From Halioglobus sp. (GTDB taxonomy: Bacteria > Pseudomonadota > Gammaproteobacteria > Pseudomonadales > Halieaceae): 64,000 bases of DNA. The notes under the pieces were generated by a model, which had not been told where the DNA came from, did no database searches, and was given only the letters and a program-made list of their open reading frames with translations. How positions within the stretch are numbered: position 1 is the stretch's first letter; every line of letters starts with the position of its first letter. The translations under genes and the position numbers were made by a program. This document shows, piece by piece, positions 9,483-19,167 of this stretch. Location: NCBI GenBank assembly GCA_002699145.1, contig PABK01000008.1:1-64000 (forward strand), read 5' to 3'.

Positions 9483-12400
9483 TTACCCCGTCGTCAGGAA
9501 GCGGTTAGCTTCGATACTTTCCAGCAAGCGCTGCACCTGTGCGGGGTCCACGCCGTCCAGCGTGCCCAACTGTTCGCCCTGCACGCGCAGGTCCAGCGTT
9601 ACACGCGTGGACGATACGGCGCGATCCAGTTGCGTCACCTGTTCCTGGCTGCGCCGTTCTGTGCGGGACACGTCCTGGCGCTCTTCGCGCTCTTCGTCCT
9701 GCGTGCGGCTTGCGCGCTCGGCCTCGAGCTCGGCGCGGCGCTGGCGGGCGGATTCTTCTGCCTCCAGGGCCTGCTGCTTTCGCAGTTCATAGGCCTCCTC
9801 GGTGAGCTTCAGCGCCTTTTCCGCATTGGCAATCGTCTCCCGATCTCCCAGCTTTCGGGCCTTATCCAGCTGCTCCTGCAGCTCAGTCTGGCGCTCAAGA
9901 AATCGCAGGCGCTCCACCTCCGCGGTATCGCCACGCAGCGCAGCCAGCTCCTGCTCTGCCGCATTTACCGTGTCGATGATGGAGTCATTCAGGGCCGATA
10001 TTTCACGCCTGGCTGACTGTATGGCCCCGATCAGTGGCCTTAGTTGAGATCCGTCCAAAAGATCGAATCGGCGGGTCAGCTGATCCGCCGAGTAGTCGAT
10101 CTCTTTAACCGCCCGGTCACCACTAAGAATGCGATCGGTCAGCTTCTCAACGGCTATGGCCTGCTCCAGGAAGGCACGCTCAGTTTCAAAGCCCGCCTCA
10201 GCCCAGCTGCGCAATAGCCGTGCGACGGACCCGCCACCTGTAACGCGCTTGTCCATGTCGGCCAGGCGGCCTTCAACAGCAGATAGCTGTTGCTCCAAGG
10301 CGCTAGCGTCAGCTGTGGCCTGGCGAAACCCAAGACGCTGCTGGAAGGCCTCGGCAGCTCGCGATGACAGACCGGAAAGGTAGTTGGCCCATCTGTCGCC
10401 AATGGCGCCGATCGCTGCTCCAACGCTACCGGCGGACTCAACAACCGTGTCACCGGCCTCCTTGGCAGTCCGGCCAGTCTCCTGAAGCTCATCTTGCAGG
10501 AAGACCACTTGCTGGAAGGTCCGCTTGGTCGCATCAGTGGCGTCATCGGCAGCACCACTGACCTGCTGAAAGTTCTGAACCAGCCCACTGCCACCGGGGG
10601 CTTCTTGCTGCTGATCCTCGCTCAGACCCCGCAGCTGGTCCTGTAGGGCCTTGTATCGCTTGCGCAGCTCTTCCAGGCGCTGTGCCGCGGCTTCCGAGCC
10701 ATCCTGCTCCCAGGCCGCCTCCATCTCGGCAATGGCCAGCGCTGTGTCTGCGATCTGGCGGGCCAGTACGTCCTGCTGGCGGGCCAAGCCCTCCGTATTC
10801 TCCGCCGCCGACTTCGCCCCTTCGGCGGCATCGCGATTCGCGCCAACCAGGTCCTTCGCGGCGCTCACCGCGCCCTGAATCACTCCAGCTGCTTTGCCTG
10901 CGCCTTTGCTAGTGTTATCGAAAGCACTGACAGCCGACTTGCCAGCGTCCACTGCAGCCTCGGCGTAGCCGACAGTTTTCGCCCACAGATCCTCCATAGT
11001 GCCTTTCAGGTTCTGTGTGCGGAATTCCGCGCGCCTGACTGCCTCATCTGAAGCTAGGCCGAGATTATTTGCCCCCTTGACCGCCAACTCTATGGCTTTG
11101 GAGACACCGGCAGCCAACGCCCCCCAGTAAGCTTGAATTCCGGCGCCCAGAGCTTGTGTGGTACGAAAAACCCCCAGCAGGGTATTACCAAGAAACTGTG
11201 CAGTATCTACTACAGCCTGAAGGCCGCCGGTAATCTCGTCCCGGTTGTCCAGCAGCAAGCCCACCCAGTCCCGGGTTCGCTCGATCAGGCCGCCAAGCAC
11301 ACCCGCAATGTCACCTATCAACTTCGGATTACTGGCAAGAAACCCTTCGAAATCCTCAGCCAGCTCCGTGAAAGTAGGCGCAAGCTCCGCAGCTACCTTG
11401 TTACGCACCTGGTCCAGTCGGTCACGGATTTGCTGGAAGGCGTCATCGGTGTCTTTCAGGGCCTGAAGGTCGGCCTCTGACACCAGGGAACCTCGCTTCC
11501 TCGCCTGCTCCTGCAAGCGCGTCAGCTCCGCGGTGTTATTCTCGAGGAGCGGCAACAGCAGGGAGGCGTCGCTGGCAAGGGCTTCCAGCACAAATATCTT
11601 GTTTGATCGACTGCCCAGCTTGTCCAGCTCACGGCCGATGGTCGCCAGCTGCTGGTCCGGAGAAAGCCGGGCCAGCTTCTCAATATCCAGCCCCAGCCCC
11701 TGAATAACTTCGCGGGCCTCACCCCCGCCCGTCAGGTAGGCGTCGCCGATCTTCTCGGAGACGTCCTTGAGAATGTCCGCGGCCTTGTCGTTCTCAATGT
11801 TGAAGCGGCTTGCCGCGTACTGGAACGCCTGGAGCTCATCGGTCCCAATACCCAAGGCCTCAGCAGTGGCCAGCGTCTGTCTGGCGAGATCGGCCTGCTG
11901 CGCGGTGAACCGAGTCAGCAGGCCTACAGCAGCGGCCGCGCCCGCCGCAGCAGCGGCCGCGCCCCACTTGCCCAACGTTACGATGCTATCGGACAGCCCC
12001 CGCCGAAAAGCCAGGATGCGGCTGGTACCTTCCTTCTGTTCTCGGTTCAGGTCCTGCAATGCCCGCCGCGCCGCTATCGTCTCCTTCTGGTTGCGCTTCT
12101 GGGCGGCGTTCAGGTCTTCGAGGTTCAGGCCCGCCTGGCCTGCCTCTTCGCCCAGCTCTTCCAGGATCCGTTCGGACTTTTTGTATTCAGCCTCAGCATC
12201 GCGCGCAGTCTTGGTGGCCAACTCAAGGGCCGCCGCTTGGCTGGCGGTCGCCTCACCGCTACGCTCAATCTGCTCCTGCAGTCGCGTTACGCGGATCTTC
12301 GCGCGATCCCAGGCCTTGCCGGTGTTGCTGACCGCCTTTTCAGCCTGCTGGAATTGGCGCACCAGGCGCCCCTGGTCTTCCAGCGCACGCAGCCGATCCT

Positions 12401-12521
12401 GCAGGGCCTGCGCATTCTCACCCAGATTCTGGACGCTATCCGCAGCTGCATCAGTCTCAGATGACAGGCGGTTTTTGGCGCTCAGTATCAGGTTGACAGC
12501 TTGGTCTTTCAGGCTGGCCAT
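9483..12521 (-). CDS. Phage tail tape measure protein
   Basis: 1012-aa coiled-coil-rich ORF downstream of the major tail protein; hydrophobic Ala-rich segment; QQADLARQTLATAEALGIGTDELQAFQYAASRF is typical. Confidence 0.88.
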   Translation of the reverse strand: MASLKDQAVNLILSAKNRLSSETDAAADSVQNLGENAQALQDRLRALEDQGRLVRQFQQAEKAVSNTGKAWDRAKIRVTRLQEQIERSGEATASQAAALELATKTARDAEAEYKKSERILEELGEEAGQAGLNLEDLNAAQKRNQKETIAARRALQDLNREQKEGTSRILAFRRGLSDSIVTLGKWGAAAAAAGAAAAVGLLTRFTAQQADLARQTLATAEALGIGTDELQAFQYAASRFNIENDKAADILKDVSEKIGDAYLTGGGEAREVIQGLGLDIEKLARLSPDQQLATIGRELDKLGSRSNKIFVLEALASDASLLLPLLENNTAELTRLQEQARKRGSLVSEADLQALKDTDDAFQQIRDRLDQVRNKVAAELAPTFTELAEDFEGFLASNPKLIGDIAGVLGGLIERTRDWVGLLLDNRDEITGGLQAVVDTAQFLGNTLLGVFRTTQALGAGIQAYWGALAAGVSKAIELAVKGANNLGLASDEAVRRAEFRTQNLKGTMEDLWAKTVGYAEAAVDAGKSAVSAFDNTSKGAGKAAGVIQGAVSAAKDLVGANRDAAEGAKSAAENTEGLARQQDVLARQIADTALAIAEMEAAWEQDGSEAAAQRLEELRKRYKALQDQLRGLSEDQQQEAPGGSGLVQNFQQVSGAADDATDATKRTFQQVVFLQDELQETGRTAKEAGDTVVESAGSVGAAIGAIGDRWANYLSGLSSRAAEAFQQRLGFRQATADASALEQQLSAVEGRLADMDKRVTGGGSVARLLRSWAEAGFETERAFLEQAIAVEKLTDRILSGDRAVKEIDYSADQLTRRFDLLDGSQLRPLIGAIQSARREISALNDSIIDTVNAAEQELAALRGDTAEVERLRFLERQTELQEQLDKARKLGDRETIANAEKALKLTEEAYELRKQQALEAEESARQRRAELEAERASRTQDEEREERQDVSRTERRSQEQVTQLDRAVSSTRVTLDLRVQGEQLGTLDGVDPAQVQRLLESIEANRFLTTG

Positions 12522-12540
12522 AGGAGCCTCTTTAGCGGCG

Positions 12541-12570
12541 AAAAGGCCCAGCCTCGCGGCCGGGCCTATT
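12541..12570 (-). terminator. Candidate partial terminator between major tail protein and tape measure
   Basis: aggcccagcc-tcgc-ggccgggcct hairpin followed on the minus strand by TTTT. Confidence 0.5.
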
Positions 12571-12609
12571 CAGTGGAGATGTCGTGGGGCCGGACGGCCC
12601 CGAGGTGGA

Positions 12610-13371
12610 TCAGGAAGCGGGCTCGGCCATATCTACCCGGAAGTACTTGGAAATTTCCGAGCCAACAATGGAGCTGTCAGAGAGCACCGAACCTTCGAGG
12701 GGGAGCTCTGCGTAGTCATCGCCGATGAGCTCCAGGCCAGTGGTGGGCGTGAACTTGCCCTTGTGGATCCTCACCACCACCTCCGCACCGGATTTGGCCT
12801 CGTTCAGACCCTCAAAAACCAGCTCATACTCATCACCGGAGCTCGTCATGGCTTCCACCACGTCGCCCTTTTTCTTGGTGTAATCGACACCGACCTCGTC
12901 AGAATCAGACGCCGCGCCCCCCTCCAATATCCGAATGCCGGAGCGGGTGACTTCGTAGTCCGTGTCCGCGACCAGCGCGCTGGGCGAACCATCGGGATCC
13001 AGTACAACCGCAATGGCCTGGGTACGGTCCGGAATGTCATTGAACGGAATCAGGCCGCCGACGTAGGCAGTGTGTCGCTCATCCGTTACGGCTCCCGCGG
13101 CGATCGCACGCACGCTGGCGCGCAACGCGATACCCAGGTTCTGCGGACGCAGCTCCAGCATGGTCAGGTTCATGCCGACCGTGCTGATCCTGTCCACCAC
13201 GTTAGCCTCGCCGCCGCCGGCGTTCTCGTAGTCGGGCTGGCTGATGCTGTTGGTCTCAACGTTGAAGGAAAGGCCGCTGCAGTTGCCAATGGGCAACAGC
13301 GGCGCCGCAGCACCCTTCACTCGCAGATTGATGGTGCCCTTGCCGATAAATGCATAGGTTTTCTGTGCCAT
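12610..13371 (-). CDS. Major tail subunit (gpV-like)
   Basis: Position between U-like and tape measure genes; beta-rich sequence. Confidence 0.72.
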   Translation of the reverse strand: MAQKTYAFIGKGTINLRVKGAAAPLLPIGNCSGLSFNVETNSISQPDYENAGGGEANVVDRISTVGMNLTMLELRPQNLGIALRASVRAIAAGAVTDERHTAYVGGLIPFNDIPDRTQAIAVVLDPDGSPSALVADTDYEVTRSGIRILEGGAASDSDEVGVDYTKKKGDVVEAMTSSGDEYELVFEGLNEAKSGAEVVVRIHKGKFTPTTGLELIGDDYAELPLEGSVLSDSSIVGSEISKYFRVDMAEPAS

Positions 13372-13373
13372 GT

Positions 13374-13823
13374 TCAGTCCCCTTGGTACTGTTCGATGTA
13401 GGAAATTGCTGCAGGCAATGCTGCAAGTGCATAGTTGGAGTCGGGTTCCGGGTTATACTGCGCGGGCTGTATATCCAGGGCCCCGACCAGCGGCGACTGC
13501 CACCGTTGCTCCATCAGCTTCAGTGCAGCGCGCAGATCCCGCACCGCGGCCTGCAGCCGATCTGATTTGTCCACCTTGTCCACCACAAATATGATGAACG
13601 CCCCGGCGACCCTCGCTTGATCCGGGTGCGGACTTTGTGTCGATTCGGTATTTGGCTGGATCACGTAAAAGGGGCATTGTTGATCATCACTATCAACCGC
13701 GTGGGCCAAAAACCCCCTGATGACATTCTTTCCCGCATCGGTGAAGTACCCGTCGGCGACCGTAATCCCCTTCAAAGCAGCCTCGAGCTGCTTCGCCGCC
13801 TGTATGCTCTCGGCTTCTGCCAT
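13374..13823 (-). CDS. Minor tail protein U-like
   Basis: Synteny; FYVIQPNTESTQSPHPDQARVAGAFIIFVVDK. Confidence 0.6.
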   Translation of the reverse strand: MAEAESIQAAKQLEAALKGITVADGYFTDAGKNVIRGFLAHAVDSDDQQCPFYVIQPNTESTQSPHPDQARVAGAFIIFVVDKVDKSDRLQAAVRDLRAALKLMEQRWQSPLVGALDIQPAQYNPEPDSNYALAALPAAISYIEQYQGD

Positions 13824-13824
13824 G

Positions 13825-14436
13825 TCATGCCCGCCTTCTAAATTCTTTCTTGAAGCGCTTTACAGCGATATCCATCGCTTTCGGTGCGATTCTGAGTCGC
13901 ACACCGCGCCAGGCCTCATCCACGGATGAGCCATAGACTGCCGCGAGCTTTGCATTGGCGCCTCGACCCTTTCGCACCAGCATGATGTAAGCCCCGGAAT
14001 TCTTGCCCCAAATGAAAAACGCGTTGGGCCAGGCCTTCTTTTCGCCTCCGCGTTTTGGCCCCCAAGCCGTGGACCCTGCGGCCTTGCGGCCCTTAGGAAT
14101 CCGGCGATAGGGATCGCCTTTGACTTTCGACAATGGCGACTTCGTCGGTGCAGTCTTCTGGGCTGCGCCGAAGCGTGGCGCAAGCACGGACCGACGCTGC
14201 GCAGTGATCTTCGTTAGCAGATCTCCGCGACTTGACCGCTTGGTGATTGACATTTGCTTATGCACATAAGCCTTTTCGAGGTTTAGCTCCTTGAAGATGG
14301 ACGCCCGGCCTTCTCTGAGTGCGAACTCCGCACCCGCCTGCAGTGCCAGGTCAGCAGCTTGGTTTGCGGCTTCCGGGGCCCTCTTAAGCGCCTGCGCGAA
14401 AACATCCAGGTCCCCAAGGTTGAAGCTAGCGGCCAC
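13825..14436 (-). CDS. Minor tail protein Z-like
   Basis: Basic protein in lambda gpZ position; AQALKRAPEAANQAADLALQAGAEFALREGR. Confidence 0.68.
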   Translation of the reverse strand: MAASFNLGDLDVFAQALKRAPEAANQAADLALQAGAEFALREGRASIFKELNLEKAYVHKQMSITKRSSRGDLLTKITAQRRSVLAPRFGAAQKTAPTKSPLSKVKGDPYRRIPKGRKAAGSTAWGPKRGGEKKAWPNAFFIWGKNSGAYIMLVRKGRGANAKLAAVYGSSVDEAWRGVRLRIAPKAMDIAVKRFKKEFRRRA

Positions 14437-14749
14437 TATGCTTGCCCGCCGTCCAGCGCTCCTCCGTCCGGTCGCCTGCCAGTTTGCTCAGCAAGCGCCA
14501 GCGGTCATCATCCTTGCCCGTGTCCACCACCGTTCCGCGCATGGGGTTGGGAACTTCAGACAACTGCAAATGGATGATGCAAAGCTCTTCGGTGAACACG
14601 CCGTCATTTCCCCGGACCGTAGAATCCCTATCCAGGATGACCGTGGCGTCTTCAACAGGTAATAGATCGGGCACGGAAACAGTGGCGAGGACACCCAGTC
14701 GTTTGAACTGGTCGACAGTTGCCCGCCGTTCGATCTCATCGAAGTCCAC
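14426..14749 (-). CDS. Head-tail joining protein (FII-like)
   Basis: Synteny between capsid and Z-like gene. Confidence 0.55.
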   Translation of the reverse strand: MDFDEIERRATVDQFKRLGVLATVSVPDLLPVEDATVILDRDSTVRGNDGVFTEELCIIHLQLSEVPNPMRGTVVDTGKDDDRWRLLSKLAGDRTEERWTAGKHSGR

Positions 14750-14777
14750 GCCACTATTCCCGCTGATTGCCCCGCGC

Positions 14778-15773
14778 TTACGGCAGGGCGTTCTCGTGCA
14801 GCCTGATGATCGCGCCAGGCCGGGTGCAGAGGTGGATGGGATTGGACTGGGCCTCCAGTTCGATGCCCTTGCCGTGGTCCATCAGCTCGCTGCTGGAGTA
14901 GAACGGCAGCCCGATCGTGTTGACCGCGTCCATGTAGTTGGCCGGCGCGTAGCGCGTGATGAACAGCTCATCGGCGGACATCGGAACCGCAAAGGCCTCC
15001 GTGGTGGGCACGAATGGCGTACCGTTCACGGCGCCCCGATAGCGCTCGAAGATGATGCCACCGAAGTCCAGCTCTTCCCGCGCGTCATCCCGCAGGCGCT
15101 GGCTTTGCTGGTATTTGTATGCCTCCGTCACCAGCGGGTGGGTGATCAGCTTGCGCCAGAAACTGGAGCCACACAGGGCTCGAACGCCGGAAAACATGAT
15201 GTCCCCCAGGGCGACCTCGATTGCCTCGAGTACATCCAGACACTTGAGCTGTACGTTCGTCGTGCTGGTGTCCAGAACGAAGGCAACCGCCGTCTGAGTG
15301 ATGCCGAAAGCCGTGTACAAGTTCAGCAACTCCGTGGCACCGTCGGCATCCAGGATCTGGCCGCGAATTGCGCCCATGCGCTGGTATTCGTGCGTGGCGT
15401 CCAGCTTGCGCGCCATGGTCAGGGTGCGCGCATCCACCAGGTCCTGCAGGGCCTGGAGCGTGTCCTCCGAACCGAACGCCCTGATGTTCTGCGCTTCATC
15501 CGCCATAATCTGCGCGGTGGTCGGCAGGTGCACGGCGCTGAACGTATGCCCGGTGCGCTTGTCGGGCAGAACCGGGGTTCCCGGCGCGCCGCGCTCTTTG
15601 GCCGGCACCAGGCCCAGCTGCTTACCGGACTTCTCTACCACCACCGTGGTGGTAGTGATGCCTTCTTCCTGGAACAGGCCCAGCTGGCCCAGGCGCCGCG
15701 GCAAGTATTCCGCTTCGTTGATGGACGCTGTCAGCCGGGCAGTGGTGAAGATGTCACTGTCGAAAGGGTTCAT
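14778..15773 (-). CDS. Major capsid protein (lambda gpE family)
   Basis: MNPFDSDIFTTARLTASINEAEYLPRRLGQLGLF is typical of gpE-like capsids; synteny. Confidence 0.92.
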   Translation of the reverse strand: MNPFDSDIFTTARLTASINEAEYLPRRLGQLGLFQEEGITTTTVVVEKSGKQLGLVPAKERGAPGTPVLPDKRTGHTFSAVHLPTTAQIMADEAQNIRAFGSEDTLQALQDLVDARTLTMARKLDATHEYQRMGAIRGQILDADGATELLNLYTAFGITQTAVAFVLDTSTTNVQLKCLDVLEAIEVALGDIMFSGVRALCGSSFWRKLITHPLVTEAYKYQQSQRLRDDAREELDFGGIIFERYRGAVNGTPFVPTTEAFAVPMSADELFITRYAPANYMDAVNTIGLPFYSSSELMDHGKGIELEAQSNPIHLCTRPGAIIRLHENALP

Positions 15774-15881
15774 GTTTGCTTTCCTCTAGTTTCAGCAAAA
15801 GGGTGCCCGCCCAGCTGATGCCAGGATGGCGATGTAAATTGCGTAATGTCAGGCCAGATGTAGCCTGGGAGTGATACCGGA

Positions 15882-16250
15882 TCAGGTGCGGACGATGATG
15901 CCCAGCGCGGCCAGCTCGGCTTCAGCAGCGATCTGCTCGGGACCCGTTATATCCCCGGGCCAGGTCAATGCAGCGCCGGCCACTTCGCACTGACGAACGT
16001 GCACAACCGCGTCCTCATCCCCGCCGCTGGCGTCGACGGCCTCGTAAAGCACGCCCGCCGCCTCTTCAGTGCCATCACTGGCGTCCTGGTCAAACACCGC
16101 ATACTTGCCAGACGCCGTGATAATACCCAGCACCGTCCCGGCAGCCAGGTTGTTACCTGATGCCAACGTGACCTGCTCCCGGCTAAGGGCGCCATTGGCT
16201 TCAGAAAGGATGTGCTCGCCTGGGTGGCGGGCTTCTGTGAAGGTAGTCAT
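15882..16250 (-). CDS. Head decoration protein (gpD-like)
   Basis: FTEARHPGEHILSEANGALSREQVTLASG motif; position between protease and capsid. Confidence 0.9.
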   Translation of the reverse strand: MTTFTEARHPGEHILSEANGALSREQVTLASGNNLAAGTVLGIITASGKYAVFDQDASDGTEEAAGVLYEAVDASGGDEDAVVHVRQCEVAGAALTWPGDITGPEQIAAEAELAALGIIVRT

Positions 16251-16290
16251 AAGGTAGTCCCCTTAGTCTCCAGTGGGTTAATGCTGCACG

Positions 16291-17427
16291 CTACTGCGCG
16301 CGGTTATTGCGCCGGCCATAGATCGCTTTGGTATCTATGCCGGTATTCTGCCCGCCTTCGGGCGAATGCTGAGAATGGATGCCGGGCGCGGCGGCGGCGG
16401 CGGTCAATACGAAGTCAGCGCCCTTGTCCGCATCCCAATCCTCGGTGACGAGCTTTTCCAAGGCACCGTAATCCCCGGTGGTCTTGCAGGCATTCATCAG
16501 AGCCAGCACCCGGTCCCGCTCGGCTTTAACCTTGCCAGGCGCGTCCACGCCCGCCTGAATATCCTCAATCAGGCGCGGGCACGCCGCCTGCAGTTCCTCC
16601 AGCGTCATCGACGCCAGTTCCTGGGCTTCGAGTTCCTGTGGTTGGGTAAACATCCGGGCCTGAAGTTGCTCCTGGACAGCCTCCAGGTCGCCCTCGACGG
16701 CGTCTTCCTCCAGCTCCAGCGCCGCGGCCAGCACGCCAACAGCCGTGAGCTGCTCGGCTGACGAGGGATGAAGCCTGGCTTGGGCTTCCTCGCCCATCTT
16801 CGCCAGCGCCCCGCCCAACTCAACCAGACAGGCTGTGGCCGCGGCCTTGGTCTCCATCATGGAATCCGCCAGGCCCAGATCCAACCACTGCTGGGCGGAC
16901 AGTATGGTTCCCTGGCCGATGTCGCCGCGGATCAGCCCCTCCAGCTCCTCACGTCGATCTTCCCCGATCCGGGCCAGGTAAGTGTCCAGGATGCCATCAC
17001 CGATGGTGTCCAGATCTTTGGCCAGATCCCTGAATTCATCCGCATTGCCCACCGCCGCCGTCCAGGGATAATGCAGAAGACCGAAAGAGCCCAGCCCCAT
17101 GTTGACTTCGTCTGCCGAAGCTGCGATGACGGACGCGATGCTGGATGCCTGGCCCAGTACGTTCACTACCACGCGAGCCGGATGCGCACGCAGGAAGTTG
17201 GCGATGGTCAGGCCGTCGCTGACAGATCCCCCGGGGCTGTTCAGGTCAATGTGGATTTCCTGCAGGTCCCCGAGGGCATTCATCGCGTTCATAAACGCAT
17301 CGCTGGCCACCCCGCCGTCATCCCACCAGCTGCCGCCGCCGATGATGCCGTCAATCGTTACTTGCGCCACATTCGCCTGGCTTCCCTGATCGTGTTTCCG
17401 CGCTTTGATGTCAAACCACTTTTTCAT
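16291..17427 (-). CDS. S49/ClpP-like head maturation protease
   Basis: IHIDLNSPGGSVSDGLTIANFLRAHPARVVVNVLGQASSIASVIAASADEV. Confidence 0.93.
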   Translation of the reverse strand: MKKWFDIKARKHDQGSQANVAQVTIDGIIGGGSWWDDGGVASDAFMNAMNALGDLQEIHIDLNSPGGSVSDGLTIANFLRAHPARVVVNVLGQASSIASVIAASADEVNMGLGSFGLLHYPWTAAVGNADEFRDLAKDLDTIGDGILDTYLARIGEDRREELEGLIRGDIGQGTILSAQQWLDLGLADSMMETKAAATACLVELGGALAKMGEEAQARLHPSSAEQLTAVGVLAAALELEEDAVEGDLEAVQEQLQARMFTQPQELEAQELASMTLEELQAACPRLIEDIQAGVDAPGKVKAERDRVLALMNACKTTGDYGALEKLVTEDWDADKGADFVLTAAAAAPGIHSQHSPEGGQNTGIDTKAIYGRRNNRAQ

Positions 17428-18920
17428 GGGGTGTCTTCCTCTTCTTCCTGAGTCTTAGTGATAAAGTCCAGGGCCATCTGTACGGCCCCGCTCTTGTTTG
17501 TCTGCCGGGAGTTTGAGTCGAAAACCAGGCCCCCGTGGCGCTCAGCGCTTTGCTCTGACTCCTGAATCCTGCGGTCCAACTCATCCAGGCTATATCCGCG
17601 CTCAGCGGCCTTTTCACTACGCGGCGCGAACCCGCCACGCACTTCCATAAGGTCGGCCATGACCTCCTTCAACGGATCCACCCAGGACCAGCGTGGCGCG
17701 ATCCAGTTGATGGCCAGGTACTTATCGCGATTCTCCCAGTAGTCCGGCAGGGTAATAGCCCTGGACACAACTGCAGTATCCAGCCACTTGGCGGCCACCG
17801 GCTTGCACCATTGCTGCACGAGCAGGTGTGCCTGCAGGGCTTCGCAGCGACGCCGGAACTCCAGTAACCCGGCACGAATGCTCGAATAGTTCACACCCTT
17901 CAGGTCACCGGTCAGCTGCTCGTAAGTAACACCGGCTCCCTTTGCCACCGCGTGCAATTCCCCACGAAGCCAGCCGTCATAGGCGCTGCCGATGTCCGGC
18001 GGACTGCTAAAGGTGACCTCTTCGTCATCCTCCAGGTAATGAATGGCGCCGGGCGTGAACCTGTCCAGAGGCTCCAGCTCGCCAGGCAGCATCACCTGAT
18101 CACCAAACTCTGGGCGATCATCCTCAAGGTCTGGGGACTTGCGCTTTACAAACGCGCCGAAGAGTTGCGCCAGCTTTTGCCTCGCCAACATCGCGTCCTG
18201 CATCTCGTCAATTTCATACAGGCGGACAATGACGGAAGTGAGTTCTGGCACGCCTCGCATCTGGCCAGGGCGCGTACGGCGGAACAGGTGGACGACGCTG
18301 TGCGCCGGTACCACGATCCGCTGATTGTGCCTGGCTGTCAGGCGCTCACTTGGATGGTGGCGCCAAAGGTGATATGCAGTCCGGCGACCGATAGCATCAA
18401 ACTCGACGCCCATTTTGATCAGGCGACCACCCTCGAGCACTCGATTTAGCGCAGGATCCAGATGATCAGGCTCCATCAGCTGCAGCTGCAGCGGGACGGA
18501 CATTCCATCCTCAGGGCGACGGAAGCGCAATCGGGTCAGAAGCTCACCAGATTCGAACTGCGCACTGATACCCAGTGTCTGTAGCCCGTAGAAGCTCTCG
18601 AAGCCGTCTGCATCTGCCTCGGCCGCCCAGCGATCCCACAATGCCTGTATGTCAGGATTGGCCCAATCCGGACGCACGCCGGTACCAACCATGTTGCTCA
18701 CATAGGCATCCCTGGCGCCTTGGGCATGCGGATTGTTTCGTATGGCATTTCGGCTGCGGGACTGCAGCAGTGGCAGCGAATGTGCCAAAGGCGTATTCGG
18801 CCCGGTCGAGATGCCGCCCTTGCCCCCCATGCGTCGTGTGCTACTGGCCCCTTCGTACATGGCCCTGGCGAGGTTTGCACCGGCCGGCACACGGATTCTA
18901 GGCTTTACCATGCTGCTCAT
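17424..18920 (-). CDS. Phage portal protein, lambda gpB family
   Basis: NNPHAQGARDAYVSNMVGTG; GVTYEQLTGDLKGVNYSSIRAGLLEFRRRCEALQ. Confidence 0.95.
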   Translation of the reverse strand: MSSMVKPRIRVPAGANLARAMYEGASSTRRMGGKGGISTGPNTPLAHSLPLLQSRSRNAIRNNPHAQGARDAYVSNMVGTGVRPDWANPDIQALWDRWAAEADADGFESFYGLQTLGISAQFESGELLTRLRFRRPEDGMSVPLQLQLMEPDHLDPALNRVLEGGRLIKMGVEFDAIGRRTAYHLWRHHPSERLTARHNQRIVVPAHSVVHLFRRTRPGQMRGVPELTSVIVRLYEIDEMQDAMLARQKLAQLFGAFVKRKSPDLEDDRPEFGDQVMLPGELEPLDRFTPGAIHYLEDDEEVTFSSPPDIGSAYDGWLRGELHAVAKGAGVTYEQLTGDLKGVNYSSIRAGLLEFRRRCEALQAHLLVQQWCKPVAAKWLDTAVVSRAITLPDYWENRDKYLAINWIAPRWSWVDPLKEVMADLMEVRGGFAPRSEKAAERGYSLDELDRRIQESEQSAERHGGLVFDSNSRQTNKSGAVQMALDFITKTQEEEEDTP

Positions 18921-18921
18921 G

Positions 18922-19158
18922 TCACAGCCCCTTGGATGTGAAGATATGCCGGGTCCGGCTACGCCGCCTGCCGGCCGCAGCCTGCTTTTGCAGGTCCGCC
19001 TCGATCAGCAACTTCATTCGCTCAATCTGTTCGGGGCTGGCTCCCTGATAAACCAGCGTTTTGCCATTCGCCGACCGGACCTGCAGCACCCGATTTCCCT
19101 GAACAGCGTCCAGCAGGGCTTGCTGGACCGACTCCAGATCTTGTTGTGTATAAGCCAT
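18922..19158 (-). CDS. gpW-like head-tail joining protein
   Basis: 78 aa, between portal and terminase; YTQQDLESVQQALLDAVQGNRVLQVRSANGKTLVYQG. Confidence 0.88.
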   Translation of the reverse strand: MAYTQQDLESVQQALLDAVQGNRVLQVRSANGKTLVYQGASPEQIERMKLLIEADLQKQAAAGRRRSRTRHIFTSKGL

Positions 19159-19167
19159 TGAGGTTTC

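Noticed and set aside
11767-13401. 544-aa plus-strand ORF opposite tape measure and major tail genes
   Set aside because: Ser/Arg/Ala-rich shadow ORF spanning two real minus-strand genes and their gap
14442-15818. 458-aa plus-strand ORF opposite the capsid gene
   Set aside because: Shadow of the major capsid gene
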